This document shows, piece after piece, positions 41,006 through 48,834 of a DNA stretch of 64,000 nt; positions within the stretch are counted from its first letter, which is position 1, and every line of letters starts with the position of its first letter. The stretch spans positions 62,001 through 126,000 of the forward strand of contig NZ_NISY01000012.1 of assembly GCF_007595705.1 (NCBI RefSeq), in the 5' to 3' direction. This DNA is from Streptomyces sp. SAJ15 (lineage in GTDB: Bacteria > Actinomycetota > Actinomycetes > Streptomycetales > Streptomycetaceae). The translations under genes and the position numbers were made by a program. The notes below the pieces were generated by a model, which saw only the letters and a program-made list of their open reading frames with translations, searched no databases and was not told where the DNA came from.

Positions 41006-41641
41006 CTAGACCAGGGCCTCCAGGGCACCCTCAGGAAGATCCGAGAGCTCGAGCGGGGTACCAGGCACCCGATCGCCGACGATGATGTACCGCCGGTCGC
41101 AGTACACCTCGACCTTCACCTCGCCGCGGCGAACACGGCGCCCATGAGGCACTCGGCCCCGGAACCACAAGTGCAGCCCGCGCCCAGACCTGCCCCGCTC
41201 CGTGTACGTCGCCGGCAAGGCACCCACGATGCGCTGCGCCCACGGCAACACGCGGCCGTTCTCCACCGCATCATCCAGGTCAATCACCGTCACATCGTCG
41301 CCCGCAGCCAGCACGTAGCCGAACCCCTGGCCGCACGTGGCCGCGGCCGCAGCAGCGAAGTCCGACCAGGTCGCCGGGTTGTTGACCGCAGCGAAACGGC
41401 CGTCGACCCGCAGCGGAACCTTCCGCGACGAGTACCGCACCCATCGAGCGCGCGACCGCAACTCCGCCGGGATGCGCGCAACCTGCTCAGCCTCAACACG
41501 CCGCCGCTCAGCCGCCAGCCGAGCGCGGCTCGCGCGCTTCCGGCAAGTCGCACCGCAGAATCGCGCGTCGGCCCGAGCCAGCAGCGGCAGTGGCCCCGAG
41601 CACTGCTCGCACCGGGTGCGGCAGGCGGCGGTGGAGGTCAT
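41006..41641 (-). CDS. Stand-alone prim-pol (AEP-like) domain protein with N-terminal zinc motif
   Basis: 211 residues. N-terminal CEQCSGPL and FCGATCRKRASRAR form a zinc ribbon. The body has VRYSSRKVPLRVDGRFAAVN, GQGFGYVLAAGDDVTVIDLD (with the IDLDD acidic pair), TYTERGRSGRGLHLWFRGR (sxH-type motif) and VKVEVYCDRRYIIVGDRV. These are the motifs of bifunctional DNA primase/polymerases. No helicase domain or neighbour is present. In AICEs a prim-pol can be the replication protein, so it could serve that role. It lies just before the terminases, an unusual place. Confidence 0.78.
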   Translation of the reverse strand: MTSTAACRTRCEQCSGPLPLLARADARFCGATCRKRASRARLAAERRRVEAEQVARIPAELRSRARWVRYSSRKVPLRVDGRFAAVNNPATWSDFAAAAAATCGQGFGYVLAAGDDVTVIDLDDAVENGRVLPWAQRIVGALPATYTERGRSGRGLHLWFRGRVPHGRRVRRGEVKVEVYCDRRYIIVGDRVPGTPLELSDLPEGALEALV

Positions 41642-41825
41642 GCCCTGAGTCTAGCCGAGGGGATGTCACGGCTACAGCGCTCTGAACTGCACAGTTACCC
41701 AACTGAGACAACGAGCGCTCGGAGACCGCCCGTCACCCCGTCGACATCGCCGCAGGTCACGAGACCCCCAGACCCGTAGCCACTGGCAGCGTGAACACGG
41801 CCCCGATGGTGCTGATCAGGGGGAG

Positions 41826-41850
41826 CAAGATCACCCCCCAGGTGATCTTG
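41826..41850. terminator. Perfect 10-bp hairpin between gene blocks
   Basis: CAAGATCACC-CCCCA-GGTGATCTTG. Neither side is followed by a T tract, so it may be a regulator site as much as a terminator. It lies in the 266-bp gap 41642-41907 with no supported gene, downstream of the HNH block and upstream of prim-pol. Confidence 0.5.
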
Positions 41851-41907
41851 AAGTGGTGGATCACTGATCCGGCCGATCACGGGTCTCGCGGGTCCAGGCG
41901 TGCGTGA

Positions 41908-42208
41908 TCACGTCGGCCAGACCGGGTTGATGATCAGCTTGTCGCGTTCGCGAATCGGCGACTTGGCAACCATCGCGATCGGCAGCGCGACGTCGCACTC
42001 TGGACAGCGGACCTGACCGCACCGACCAAAGCCAGCCGATCGACCCGTCATCGCCGGTGACTGGCCTGACCTCGGGGTCGCACACGCAGTCGGGTTCGGT
42101 GGTGCTGGTGTCGTGGTCGCCCAGGTCACCGACCGGCGTGACGTGCAGCTTCCTGATCCCCGGTGTGCGACTCCGATATCGGGTCAGTTGCGCTTCATGA
42201 TCAGCCAC
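41908..42208 (-). pseudogene. Frameshifted small phage protein
   Basis: The first frame reads sensibly (RKLHVTPVGDLGDHDTSTTE, PDCVCDPEVRPVTGDDGSIG), a phrase common in actinophage small proteins, then turns Arg-rich. The next frame continues sensibly (GRCGQVRCPECDVALPIAM, AKSPIRERDKLIINPVWPT) to the stop at 41908. The shift lies near 42025-42040, around the GGCTTTGG stretch. CVC and CPEC pairs suggest a zinc site. The start is unclear: GTG at 42208 overlaps the HNH gene end, and no ATG precedes RKLHV. Confidence 0.65.
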
Positions 42209-42957
42209 TCGATGAGCAGCTTGTCGGACTTACTGCTGTTGCAGGGCTTGCATGCCGGAGCAAGATTGCCTTCCGCGTGGCGACCGCCCCGACTCAGTGG
42301 GACAACGTGATCGACGGTTCCGCCTGGGCCGCCACACTAGGTGCACGGCGCCGTTCGAATGCGGGCCAGCACCCGCTTCGGGAGCGGGTTGGCTGTGGCC
42401 CCAACGAGCTTGGCGCGTCGCGCGTGCACGTACTGGAAGACGACTTCCGGCGACCGTTGCCTCCGGTTCGTGCACTCCTGTGTGCAGTACTTCCGCCGAA
42501 GGTTCACGGAGGGCGGTATGTCCTCCGCGCAGACCAGGCATCGACGCAGCAGAACTGGGCGGCTCTTGGCCGTGAACCTGCGTGTATAGAAGCGCTCACA
42601 GCAGCGCTTCGAGCAGAAGCGACGCCGCTTCGTGGCGACCCGCGGGACGCTTCCGCCGCACAGTGGGCACGGTTAGGTCGAGTCCTGAGTAGGAGCTCCG
42701 CGTTTTTCTCGATCCCTCCAGCGACGCCAGCAGGCTTCGTTGCAGTACCGCGTGCTGGAGCACCGGCCAATGAGTAGTTCGGCGCAGGTGAGGCAGCTGG
42801 TGACCTTCGGGCGGTCTTGCGCCGTCGAGCCAGTACGACGGCGGGCGGCAGCGCGCCCCTTGCACCGCGGGCTACAGAAGCGTCGAATCTGCGCGCGGTG
42901 TCGGTCCTCGAAGGTCCCGCCGCACGTCTCGCACTGCTTGAGGGTAGGTTGTGTCAC
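42184..42957 (-). pseudogene. Four-zinc-ribbon HNH nuclease gene with two in-frame stops
   Basis: From GTG 42957 one frame gives four evenly built Cys modules: CETCGGTF..FCSPRC, CLTCAELL..YCNEAC, CPLCGGSV..FCSKRC and CLVCAEDI..YCTQEC. Then comes an HNH nuclease (CGGPGGTVDHVVPLSRGGRH, GNLAPACKPCNSSKSDK) ending at 42184. The frame is broken by TAA at 42675-42673 (between modules 2 and 3) and TAG at 42339-42337 (within the first HNH Cys pair, PCT-stop-CGG). No alternative start restores modules 3-4, so this reads as one protein of about 255 residues disabled twice. Such HNH proteins next to terminases normally stimulate packaging cleavage or home. Confidence 0.8.
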
Positions 42958-43039
42958 GTCGGCATGCCTTCGTCAGGTCGTCCATGGCCCCGGGACGGTT
43001 GCCGCCGTCGCCCGGGTTCATCATCCCAAGTGGGACGGC

Positions 43040-43288
43040 TTACCGCCGCCGCCTTCCGGGATTGAGTCGAGACCCAGTCGCCACCCCAGTCGACCGGATG
43101 TGCATGAGTTGGCAGTACCCCTTCGCCCTCGCGCCCATGTACCGGCTGAGCAGGCGGTTACACCTTGACCAGTCTCCTCGTGTGCCCCAGCGGATGCGTG
43201 CTCCGCCTGCGCCTCCCGTGCTCCAGTATCGACGTAGCGTCTCGGCGTTGCCGCGGTTGCGGCTGCCTGTGCTCCGCTTGCCGGCCAT
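43040..43288 (-). CDS. Small basic phage protein (82 aa)
   Basis: Starts MAGKRSTGSRNRGNAETLRR and continues YWSTGGAGGARIRWGTRGDW, SRCNRLLSRYMGARAKGYCQ, LMHIRSTGVATG. I recall very similar short basic proteins upstream of terminase genes in Streptomyces phages. Strongly basic, so nucleic acid binding is likely. Function unknown. Confidence 0.72.
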   Translation of the reverse strand: MAGKRSTGSRNRGNAETLRRYWSTGGAGGARIRWGTRGDWSRCNRLLSRYMGARAKGYCQLMHIRSTGVATGSRLNPGRRRR

Positions 43289-43294
43289 GACTTC

Positions 43295-43495
43295 TCATCC
43301 TTCCAGCGCGGGCCCCTCGCTATCGGGGTCGATGCGCTCGATGCTGGCGACTTGGTGGGCGGGGATGGCGAAGCTGGCGCCTTTGTCGTCGGTGAAGACG
43401 GCCCATTCTCCGGTGCAGGCGAGTGCGAGGTGGGGGTCTTCGATGAGCGCGTCTCCGCTTGGCCCGCCTTTGTGTCGGATCAGGTAGGCGGGCAC
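43295..43495 (-). CDS. Small unknown protein (66 aa)
   Basis: GTG start. MPAYLIRHKGGPSGDALIED, then HLALACTGEWAVFTDDKGAS and FAIPAHQVASIERIDPD. Looks like a small beta-barrel. It lies between two nuclease-related genes, 6 bp from its downstream neighbour. No family recognised. Confidence 0.65.
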   Translation of the reverse strand: MPAYLIRHKGGPSGDALIEDPHLALACTGEWAVFTDDKGASFAIPAHQVASIERIDPDSEGPALEG

Positions 43496-43499
43496 GGGT

Positions 43500-43811
43500 T
43501 CACCTCAGTCCAGGGTGGGGCTCGTCGGGCCGCTTGCGTCCGGGCCGCGGCTTGGATTGCTGGGCGGCGTGGCCTTCGCGTGCTGACTTGTAGCGGTGGC
43601 AGTGGGGTGGGACGCGGTCGTGGGCCCAGTCGAGGTTGTCGAGGCTGTGGTCGTCGCCGGGCTTGATGTGGTCGAGGTAGTCGCCGCCGGGCTGGCCGCA
43701 GATGTGGCAGATGTGGTCGGGGTTGCGGGCGTGTGCGGCGGGGCGGATCTCGCTGCGCCAGTTCGAGGGGAGTCGTGATCGGCGCTGACTGCCTTTCCAG
43801 CCCCCGCTCAT
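43500..43811 (-). CDS. HNH endonuclease
   Basis: 103 residues. HICHICGQPGGDYLDHIKP, then GDDHSLDNLDWAHDRVPPHC and HRYKSAREGHAAQ, contain the HNH core: two Cys, D-H catalytic pair, N, and the final C-H. It is intact, unlike the larger HNH gene downstream. Stand-alone HNH nucleases close to terminase are often required for packaging-site cleavage. The start overlaps the previous stop by ATGA. Confidence 0.85.
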   Translation of the reverse strand: MSGGWKGSQRRSRLPSNWRSEIRPAAHARNPDHICHICGQPGGDYLDHIKPGDDHSLDNLDWAHDRVPPHCHRYKSAREGHAAQQSKPRPGRKRPDEPHPGLR

Positions 43812-44044
43812 TCGTCGTCTCCGGTGCGGCTGTGGCGTCCTTCTGCGGCTTCGAGCGCGGCGTGGAGGAGGCCGGTTTGGGTGATCCAGTCGCGGGTGTC
43901 GGTGGTGCCGATGCTGAGGGCGATGGATCCGTCGGGCTGGAGGACTTTGAGGATGACGAGGGCGTCTGTGACGAGATCGCCCTGGTCGAGGTCTGCGGTG
44001 ACGCCGATGGTGTCGATTAGCTGCCCGATGGGCTGGTCAGTCAT
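43808..44044 (-). CDS. Unknown phage protein (78 aa)
   Basis: MTDQPIGQLIDTIGVTADLD, then VTDALVILKVLQPDGSIALS and RDWITQTGLLHAALEAAEGR. This short pattern is common in actinophage genomes near structural genes; role unknown. Overlaps both neighbours by 4-8 bp. Confidence 0.68.
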   Translation of the reverse strand: MTDQPIGQLIDTIGVTADLDQGDLVTDALVILKVLQPDGSIALSIGTTDTRDWITQTGLLHAALEAAEGRHSRTGDDE

Positions 44045-44399
44045 TGGTGGTGCCGCCTGATCGGATGACCTCGGCTGCTCTCCGGTTGGCGTTGATTATG
44101 GCAGTCGCGACTTGATCTTCGAATCCGGCGAGGTCGGCGTCGACGCGGAGCTGGGCACTGCCGAGGTCGAGTCCGCCGTCGCTGCTGGTGGCGACCCAGT
44201 TGGCGGGGATATCGATGGTGTCTTCGAAGACGAGGACGGCGCGGGCGCCGATCCGTTCGGCGATGTCTCCGCCGTTGAGGTCGCGGCGGAGCGCTTCGAA
44301 CGCAGCCTCCCCGGTCGGGACCTGGTCGATGACGAGTACGAAGGGTGGCCGTTCATCGTCGGCGCCTTCGAGGAGTTCGAGGATCTGGATGCGGGCCAT
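44037..44399 (-). CDS. Unknown phage protein (120 aa)
   Basis: MARIQILELLEGADDERPPF, then VLVIDQVPTGEAAFEALRRD, IGARAVLVFEDTIDIPANW and FEDQVATAIINANRRAAEVI. Acidic alpha/beta protein. It sits between the sugar genes and the HNH gene. No family recognised. Confidence 0.66.
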   Translation of the reverse strand: MARIQILELLEGADDERPPFVLVIDQVPTGEAAFEALRRDLNGGDIAERIGARAVLVFEDTIDIPANWVATSSDGGLDLGSAQLRVDADLAGFEDQVATAIINANRRAAEVIRSGGTTND

Positions 44400-44425
44400 G
44401 GCGCGGGCCTTCCCGGTGAGGTGGA

Positions 44426-45292
44426 TCAGGTTGCCAGCGCCCGCGCGATGCCAGCTTCGAGGGTGACGCGGGGCTGGTAGTAGGCGAGCATGCGGCTGGG
44501 GTCGCAGACGCGGTGGTGGACGCCTTGGGGTGCGTCGGTTCGGTGTTTGAGCGCGGGCTGGTAGCCAGCTGCGGTGGTGACGAGCCGGGCGAGCTCGTCG
44601 AACGAGGTAGCCCGGCCGGTACCGAGGTTGACCGGCCCGGTGACGCCCTGATCGACGGCGGCGAGGGTGGCGCCGACCAGGTCGTCGATGTGGATCCAGT
44701 CGCGGGTTGAGCTGCCGTCGCCCCAGATCTCGAAGGGGTCGTCACGCCGTGCCGCTCGCTGTATGAACGCGGGGAACGGGTACACGTCGGCCTGGTCCTC
44801 GCCGTAGCCGCTGAACGGCCTGGGGATGAGAATGCGGCAGCCTTCGTCGGACGCGTAGGTGGCGAGCTTCTCCCCCGTCAGCTTCGCCCAGCCGTAGCTA
44901 GCGTCAGGCTCTTCCGGGTAGTCCAGGCTGATGTCTTCCTCGTACAGCCTGCGCACGAGCCCAGGGCCTTGAAGTCCAATGGGGTACGCAGCAGAGGAGC
45001 TGAAGTACACAGCCCTGGGCGTTCTCGTGCGGATCAGCCAACGCATGTACCAGGAATCGAGGGCCAGGTTCGTAGCCACACCCAGCGGGCTTCCGTCGAT
45101 GGATGCCCTGCCTCCGACGATGGCGGCGCAGTGAATCGCGAGGTCCCACCGGCGGTCGTCGGTGCGGAAGAAGTCGAGGGCGTCGTGGCCGTCAGCGATG
45201 TCGATTCCGGTGACGTGCCAGCCGCGGCCATCCAGTGCCTGGTGCAAATGGCGCCCGACGAAGCCGCGGTGCCCGGTAAGGAGGACGTCCAT
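44426..45292 (-). CDS. NAD-dependent nucleotide-sugar epimerase/dehydratase
   Basis: 288 residues from the ATG overlapping the GT2 stop. The N-terminal MDVLLTGHRGFVGRHLHQAL is the GxxGxxG NAD-binding site of extended SDRs. The catalytic triad region is YFSSSAAYPIG with DASYGWAKLTGEKLA (YxxxK). EIWGDGSSTRDWIHIDDLV and GPVNLGTGRATSFDELARLV follow. Closest by eye to GDP-fucose synthase or UDP-glucose epimerase-like enzymes. With the GT2 gene it would supply and transfer a sugar, perhaps to a virion protein. Confidence 0.88.
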   Translation of the reverse strand: MDVLLTGHRGFVGRHLHQALDGRGWHVTGIDIADGHDALDFFRTDDRRWDLAIHCAAIVGGRASIDGSPLGVATNLALDSWYMRWLIRTRTPRAVYFSSSAAYPIGLQGPGLVRRLYEEDISLDYPEEPDASYGWAKLTGEKLATYASDEGCRILIPRPFSGYGEDQADVYPFPAFIQRAARRDDPFEIWGDGSSTRDWIHIDDLVGATLAAVDQGVTGPVNLGTGRATSFDELARLVTTAAGYQPALKHRTDAPQGVHHRVCDPSRMLAYYQPRVTLEAGIARALAT

Positions 45293-45999
45293 CACGTCTC
45301 CGTGACGAGCTTGCGCAGTTTCGCCAGGTCGGCTTCGAGTCCGCCGCCGTCGCGGTACTCGTAGTAGGCGGCCGAGTCGGTGGTCACCTGCTCGGCGCTG
45401 TTGGCCTCCTGGTAGCCCTGGTCGACGGTCGCCTTCCCGGCGGCCGGGTGCAGGTGCTCGATGACGACGTCGGGCAGGTAGGTGATCCGCTGCATGCCCT
45501 TCCCCCAATCGAGCCAGCACAGGTCGAGGCATAGGTGCACAAGCTGCGGGGGCGCCATGTACGAGAGCGTCGTGACGATGTCCGAGGTCATGGCCACGGC
45601 GGTCGGCATGTTCTCGCCCTGGAGGAGGTCGTTGCCGTACACGATGCCGGGCCCGCCGGAGAGGCACTCACGGAAACGCTCGTCCCAGGGGCGGTCTGCG
45701 GGCCTCGGCCGGTGGTCGTCGCCCATGAACGCTAGGAATCGGTAGGAGTCGGCGTTCTTGATTGCGGCCTGGTTGAGGGTGCCGCAGAGCCGCTTGCGGG
45801 TCCAGAACACGAACCGGACTCGACTGTCAGACTCCATCGCCTTGGCCTGCTGCTTGTACGCAGCGAGCTCGGGATCGTCTTTGTCGACGCAGAAGAGTAG
45901 GTCGGCGGTGGCCCCGGTTTCGTCCCAGGCGGCCATGATCTGGGGGACGGCCTGTGGTCTGCCGCGGGTGGGGATGATGACGAGCAGGTCGTCGGTCAT
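45292..45999 (-). CDS. GT2/GT-A-like glycosyltransferase
   Basis: 235 residues. LLVIIPTRGRPQAVPQIMAA is the GT-A entry. FLAFMGDDHRPRPADRPWDE carries the DxD-like metal motif (GDDH), and YLPDVVIEHLHPAAGK is the acceptor-side helix pair. Glycosyltransferases of this type are found in actinophage genomes with tail-fibre genes. It is coupled by 4-bp overlap to an epimerase gene and lies just downstream of tail-tip genes. Confidence 0.85.
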   Translation of the reverse strand: MTDDLLVIIPTRGRPQAVPQIMAAWDETGATADLLFCVDKDDPELAAYKQQAKAMESDSRVRFVFWTRKRLCGTLNQAAIKNADSYRFLAFMGDDHRPRPADRPWDERFRECLSGGPGIVYGNDLLQGENMPTAVAMTSDIVTTLSYMAPPQLVHLCLDLCWLDWGKGMQRITYLPDVVIEHLHPAAGKATVDQGYQEANSAEQVTTDSAAYYEYRDGGGLEADLAKLRKLVTET

Positions 46000-46016
46000 G
46001 GCGCGGGCCTCCGTTC

Positions 46017-46103
46017 TCAGATGATCTCGAAGAGGCGGAGGAGAAGCAGCATGGCTCCGATGACGAGGATGAAGGCGAGTGCTGATCGCCAGGGTTCCTG
46101 CAT
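46017..46103 (-). CDS. Tiny membrane peptide (28 aa)
   Basis: MQEPWRSALAFILVIG, then AMLLLLRLFEII: one transmembrane helix with a short charged N-terminus. The ATG follows a strong AGGAGG at 5 bp spacing. It lies between the GT2 and tail genes. Could be a membrane-disturbing or regulatory phage peptide. Confidence 0.6.
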   Translation of the reverse strand: MQEPWRSALAFILVIGAMLLLLRLFEII

Positions 46104-46116
46104 CGTGCCTCCTGTG

Positions 46117-46410
46117 TCAGTAGACGCGGATGCGGCCGGCCCTGTAGACGGGGGTTTCGGCGCCGGCTTCCCAGGTGGCCCAGGTCCAGTAGGTGCCGGG
46201 CGCGAGTTCGATGGCGCCGCCGTCTGGGCCGACGAGGAGTCGAGCGGCGCCGCTGCTCCATTCGCCGGTGCGCCAGTCTCCGTCTGCCGGGTTGCTGCGA
46301 CTGGTGAGGAAGGCGAGTCGCGGCGGGGTGGTCAGGTTGACGGGGTCGCCGCCGCTGGTTGCGGTGACGCTGACGTGCACGTACTCGGTCGACGTGGTGG
46401 CTAGATCCAC
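46117..46410 (-). CDS. Small tail-associated protein (97 aa)
   Basis: MDLATTSTEYVHVSVTATSG, then DPVNLTTPPRLAFLTSRSNP, WRTGEWSSGAARLLVGPDGG and APGTYWTWATWEAG: a beta-sandwich, frequent in phage neck or fibre modules. It overlaps the large repeat protein gene by 10 bp. Confidence 0.68.
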   Translation of the reverse strand: MDLATTSTEYVHVSVTATSGGDPVNLTTPPRLAFLTSRSNPADGDWRTGEWSSGAARLLVGPDGGAIELAPGTYWTWATWEAGAETPVYRAGRIRVY

Positions 46411-48317
46411 GGGTCGCTCACCTCCCAGCGTCCGCCCGGGCTCGTGGTCCAGCGGCCGGTGCTGAGGCTGGCAGCCCAGCCGAGTCTCGCTTCGCCGACG
46501 TGGTGGTCGAGGTCGTCGCCGCGCAGTGGTCGAGCGGCGCCGGTTTCGACGGCCGCGGTGAGCGCGAGGGTCTTCGCCCGGCCGAGCTGCCTGGGCTGCT
46601 CGATGACGACCGCGGGCAGCAGGGCTCCGGGGCCATGGCCGACAGGGATCGCCGTGCCGGCTTCGGCTGCCGGGGTCAGTGCGTGACGCTTGCCAGCGGC
46701 GAGGGGCTGCGCGAACTCGTGGGTGACTGCGGTCGCAAGGCCCGCGGCTCGAGCAAGGAAGCAGGCCTCGCCCTCCTCGACGGCGGTGCCGAGGATAACG
46801 ACCTTGTGCTGCCCGACGGGCCTTGCCGTGTCGGTGGCGACCGCGGCCAGCAGGTGGAGGGCCTTGCTGCTGCCGACAGGCTGGGCGTTGTCGGTCTCGA
46901 CGACGGTGGTGATGCCGCCGGCCAGGCTGAGGGTCTGGCTCTCAGTGGTCTCGCCCGCCGCGGTGAGCGATCGGGTCTTTGTCGTGGCTGGCGCCTGGGC
47001 TGTTCCGGTCTCGGTCGCGGTGCCGAGTGGATAGGTGCGGGTGCCGGTGAGCGCCTGCGCTGTGTCGGTCTGGGCCGCGGGCGTGACTGAGGCGGCCTTG
47101 ACCGTGCTCAGGCTGAAGCCGGCACCGCTCTCGACTGCTGGGGCGAGGCTCGTCGTCTTGATGGTGCCGACGGCCCGGGCGGCACCGATTTCCGCGGCGG
47201 CAGTGGTGGCGGCCTGCTTCTGGAGTCCAAGCCCGGTGGCCGCGTCCGTTTCGCCCGCCGGGGAGGCAGCAGTCGACTTCGCTGCTTCGGTCGTCTGGGC
47301 GGCGCCGGATTCGACGGCTGGAGTGAGGGCGATCGTCTTCCGAGCCGTGATGCCCTGGGCGGCGTCGTCCTCGTCGGCGGTCCCGAGCGTCACGAGCTGG
47401 CCGACGGGGATGTTGACGTTGTCGAACTCGGTGAAGTCGTCGGTCCCGGCGGCGCGGTGGGTGATGAGCTGGTACTCGAGGATGGTCCAGGCGAGCCAGT
47501 CCGGGGAGGTGTCTGAGCGGCCGACGGTCCAGGTCGAGCCGTCGGGTGAGGTCTCCCAGTAGACGGTGCCGGCGTTCTCGCGAAGCCGCAGCCACGCGTG
47601 GTCGGTGGCGTTGAACACGATGTAGACGGCATCTGGGTCGCCCCAGCCGACGCGGCTGAACATCGCCAAGACGCCGATGTCCGTGTTGATCTCGAAGCCA
47701 ATGTCGGTCCCGACGATGCCGGACATGACGAGGACCTGGGCAGCCGCGGTGGCGCCGATCGCGGGATACACGCGAACGTGGACCTTCGAGTTGGCGAGGG
47801 TCCAGGAGCGGCTGCTGCTGTAGGCGTTGAAGCCGGAGTCGCAGGCGACCCGGGCCCGTCCGCCAGCCTCGGTCACGGTGCCGAAGTTGTGGGCCCACAA
47901 CTCGGTGTCGATCACGTTGTCGTCGAAGTCGTCGACCAGCTGGCCGATCGGGCGGCCGAGGTCCTGAGCGGCCCCGACCTCCTCAGCGATATCGGCCGAG
48001 AGGCTCTTGACCGCGGTGAGCGGGAGGGCTGTTTCGGTTGCCTGCGCACCGGTCAGGCTGACGGTCTTGCCCGTGGCGAGCGGCTGGGCGGTGCTGTCCT
48101 CAGTCGCGGCGCTGGCTTGGGTCCTCTTGCTCCACGCGAGTGCCTGCCCTGCCTCGTTGTCGTTTGCGATGCCGAGCTGGGCGGTCTTGGTCCGGGACAG
48201 GGGCTGGGCGCTGTTGGTCTCGCTACCGGTGCTGAGGGCGACCGTGGCGGCAGCGATCCTGGGCCGGTTGGTGATCAGGTATGCGCGTGCGGGGCGTCCT
48301 CGCCCAAGTCGGGCCAT
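46401..48317 (-). CDS. Tail-fibre-like protein with about 22-residue repeats flanking a lectin-like domain
   Basis: 638 residues. Residues about 20-120 and 300-600 are tandem units of the type AVETGAARPL..KTLALTPA, with recurring A-x-E-T-x-x-A-Q-x-L. Between them (about 125-300), VDDFDDNVIDTELWAHNFG, RSWTLANSKVHVRVYPAIG and AMFSRVGWGDPDAVYIVFN resemble a concanavalin-like lectin domain. The repeats likely form a rigid fibrous stalk. It is near the start of the late operon with other fibre genes. Confidence 0.75.
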   Translation of the reverse strand: MARLGRGRPARAYLITNRPRIAAATVALSTGSETNSAQPLSRTKTAQLGIANDNEAGQALAWSKRTQASAATEDSTAQPLATGKTVSLTGAQATETALPLTAVKSLSADIAEEVGAAQDLGRPIGQLVDDFDDNVIDTELWAHNFGTVTEAGGRARVACDSGFNAYSSSRSWTLANSKVHVRVYPAIGATAAAQVLVMSGIVGTDIGFEINTDIGVLAMFSRVGWGDPDAVYIVFNATDHAWLRLRENAGTVYWETSPDGSTWTVGRSDTSPDWLAWTILEYQLITHRAAGTDDFTEFDNVNIPVGQLVTLGTADEDDAAQGITARKTIALTPAVESGAAQTTEAAKSTAASPAGETDAATGLGLQKQAATTAAAEIGAARAVGTIKTTSLAPAVESGAGFSLSTVKAASVTPAAQTDTAQALTGTRTYPLGTATETGTAQAPATTKTRSLTAAGETTESQTLSLAGGITTVVETDNAQPVGSSKALHLLAAVATDTARPVGQHKVVILGTAVEEGEACFLARAAGLATAVTHEFAQPLAAGKRHALTPAAEAGTAIPVGHGPGALLPAVVIEQPRQLGRAKTLALTAAVETGAARPLRGDDLDHHVGEARLGWAASLSTGRWTTSPGGRWEVSDPWI

Positions 48318-48331
48318 CAGTCACCCCTGGC

Positions 48332-48832
48332 TCAGCACTCCTCGAACACGATGTAGGCCAGGGCGTTGACCGTGGCGCTGGTGTTGATCCGCAGCTGGCA
48401 GAACGACGACGCGGGAAGCACGGGCTCCCTGCCGAGCGGCCATTGCTTCACGAACTGGGCGGTCGGCGAGATGAACTGGGCGTCGAACTCCTTCGAGGTG
48501 GTGTTCGTGGTTATGGAGCCGTTGCCGTAGCCCGTCGCGGTCGTCCCCATGGTCAGACTCGACGTCTTGCTGCTGTCGCCGATCGCGACGACTGTGCTGG
48601 TCGTGTGGGCGGTGCTCATCGTGGATGCGGCGCCGGCCTGGACAAGCGTGACGGTGGCTGGGGTGGCGGCGGCAGAGCCGTTGAAGCTGACGCTGTATTC
48701 GACGATACGCAGAAGCACCGTGCTCGGGGTGGCGAGCTGGATGGCGCACTTGGCGCCGGTCGTGTACTGGGTACCAGCGGTGACGCCAGTGGTTGCGTCG
48801 AAGGGGGCGTTGTAGGCGATGTAGAGGGCCAC
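48332..48832 (-). CDS. Minor structural protein (166 aa)
   Basis: GTG at 48832 has GGGAGG six bases upstream; MALYIAYNAPFDATTGVTAG follows. Beta-rich with TGAKCAIQLATPSTVLLRIV, EYSVSFNGSAAATPATVTLV and CQLRINTSATVNALAYIVFE. This pattern of a trimeric head or tail decoration or fibre protein is common in actinophages. Confidence 0.65.
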   Translation of the reverse strand: MALYIAYNAPFDATTGVTAGTQYTTGAKCAIQLATPSTVLLRIVEYSVSFNGSAAATPATVTLVQAGAASTMSTAHTTSTVVAIGDSSKTSSLTMGTTATGYGNGSITTNTTSKEFDAQFISPTAQFVKQWPLGREPVLPASSFCQLRINTSATVNALAYIVFEEC

Positions 48833-48834
48833 GG

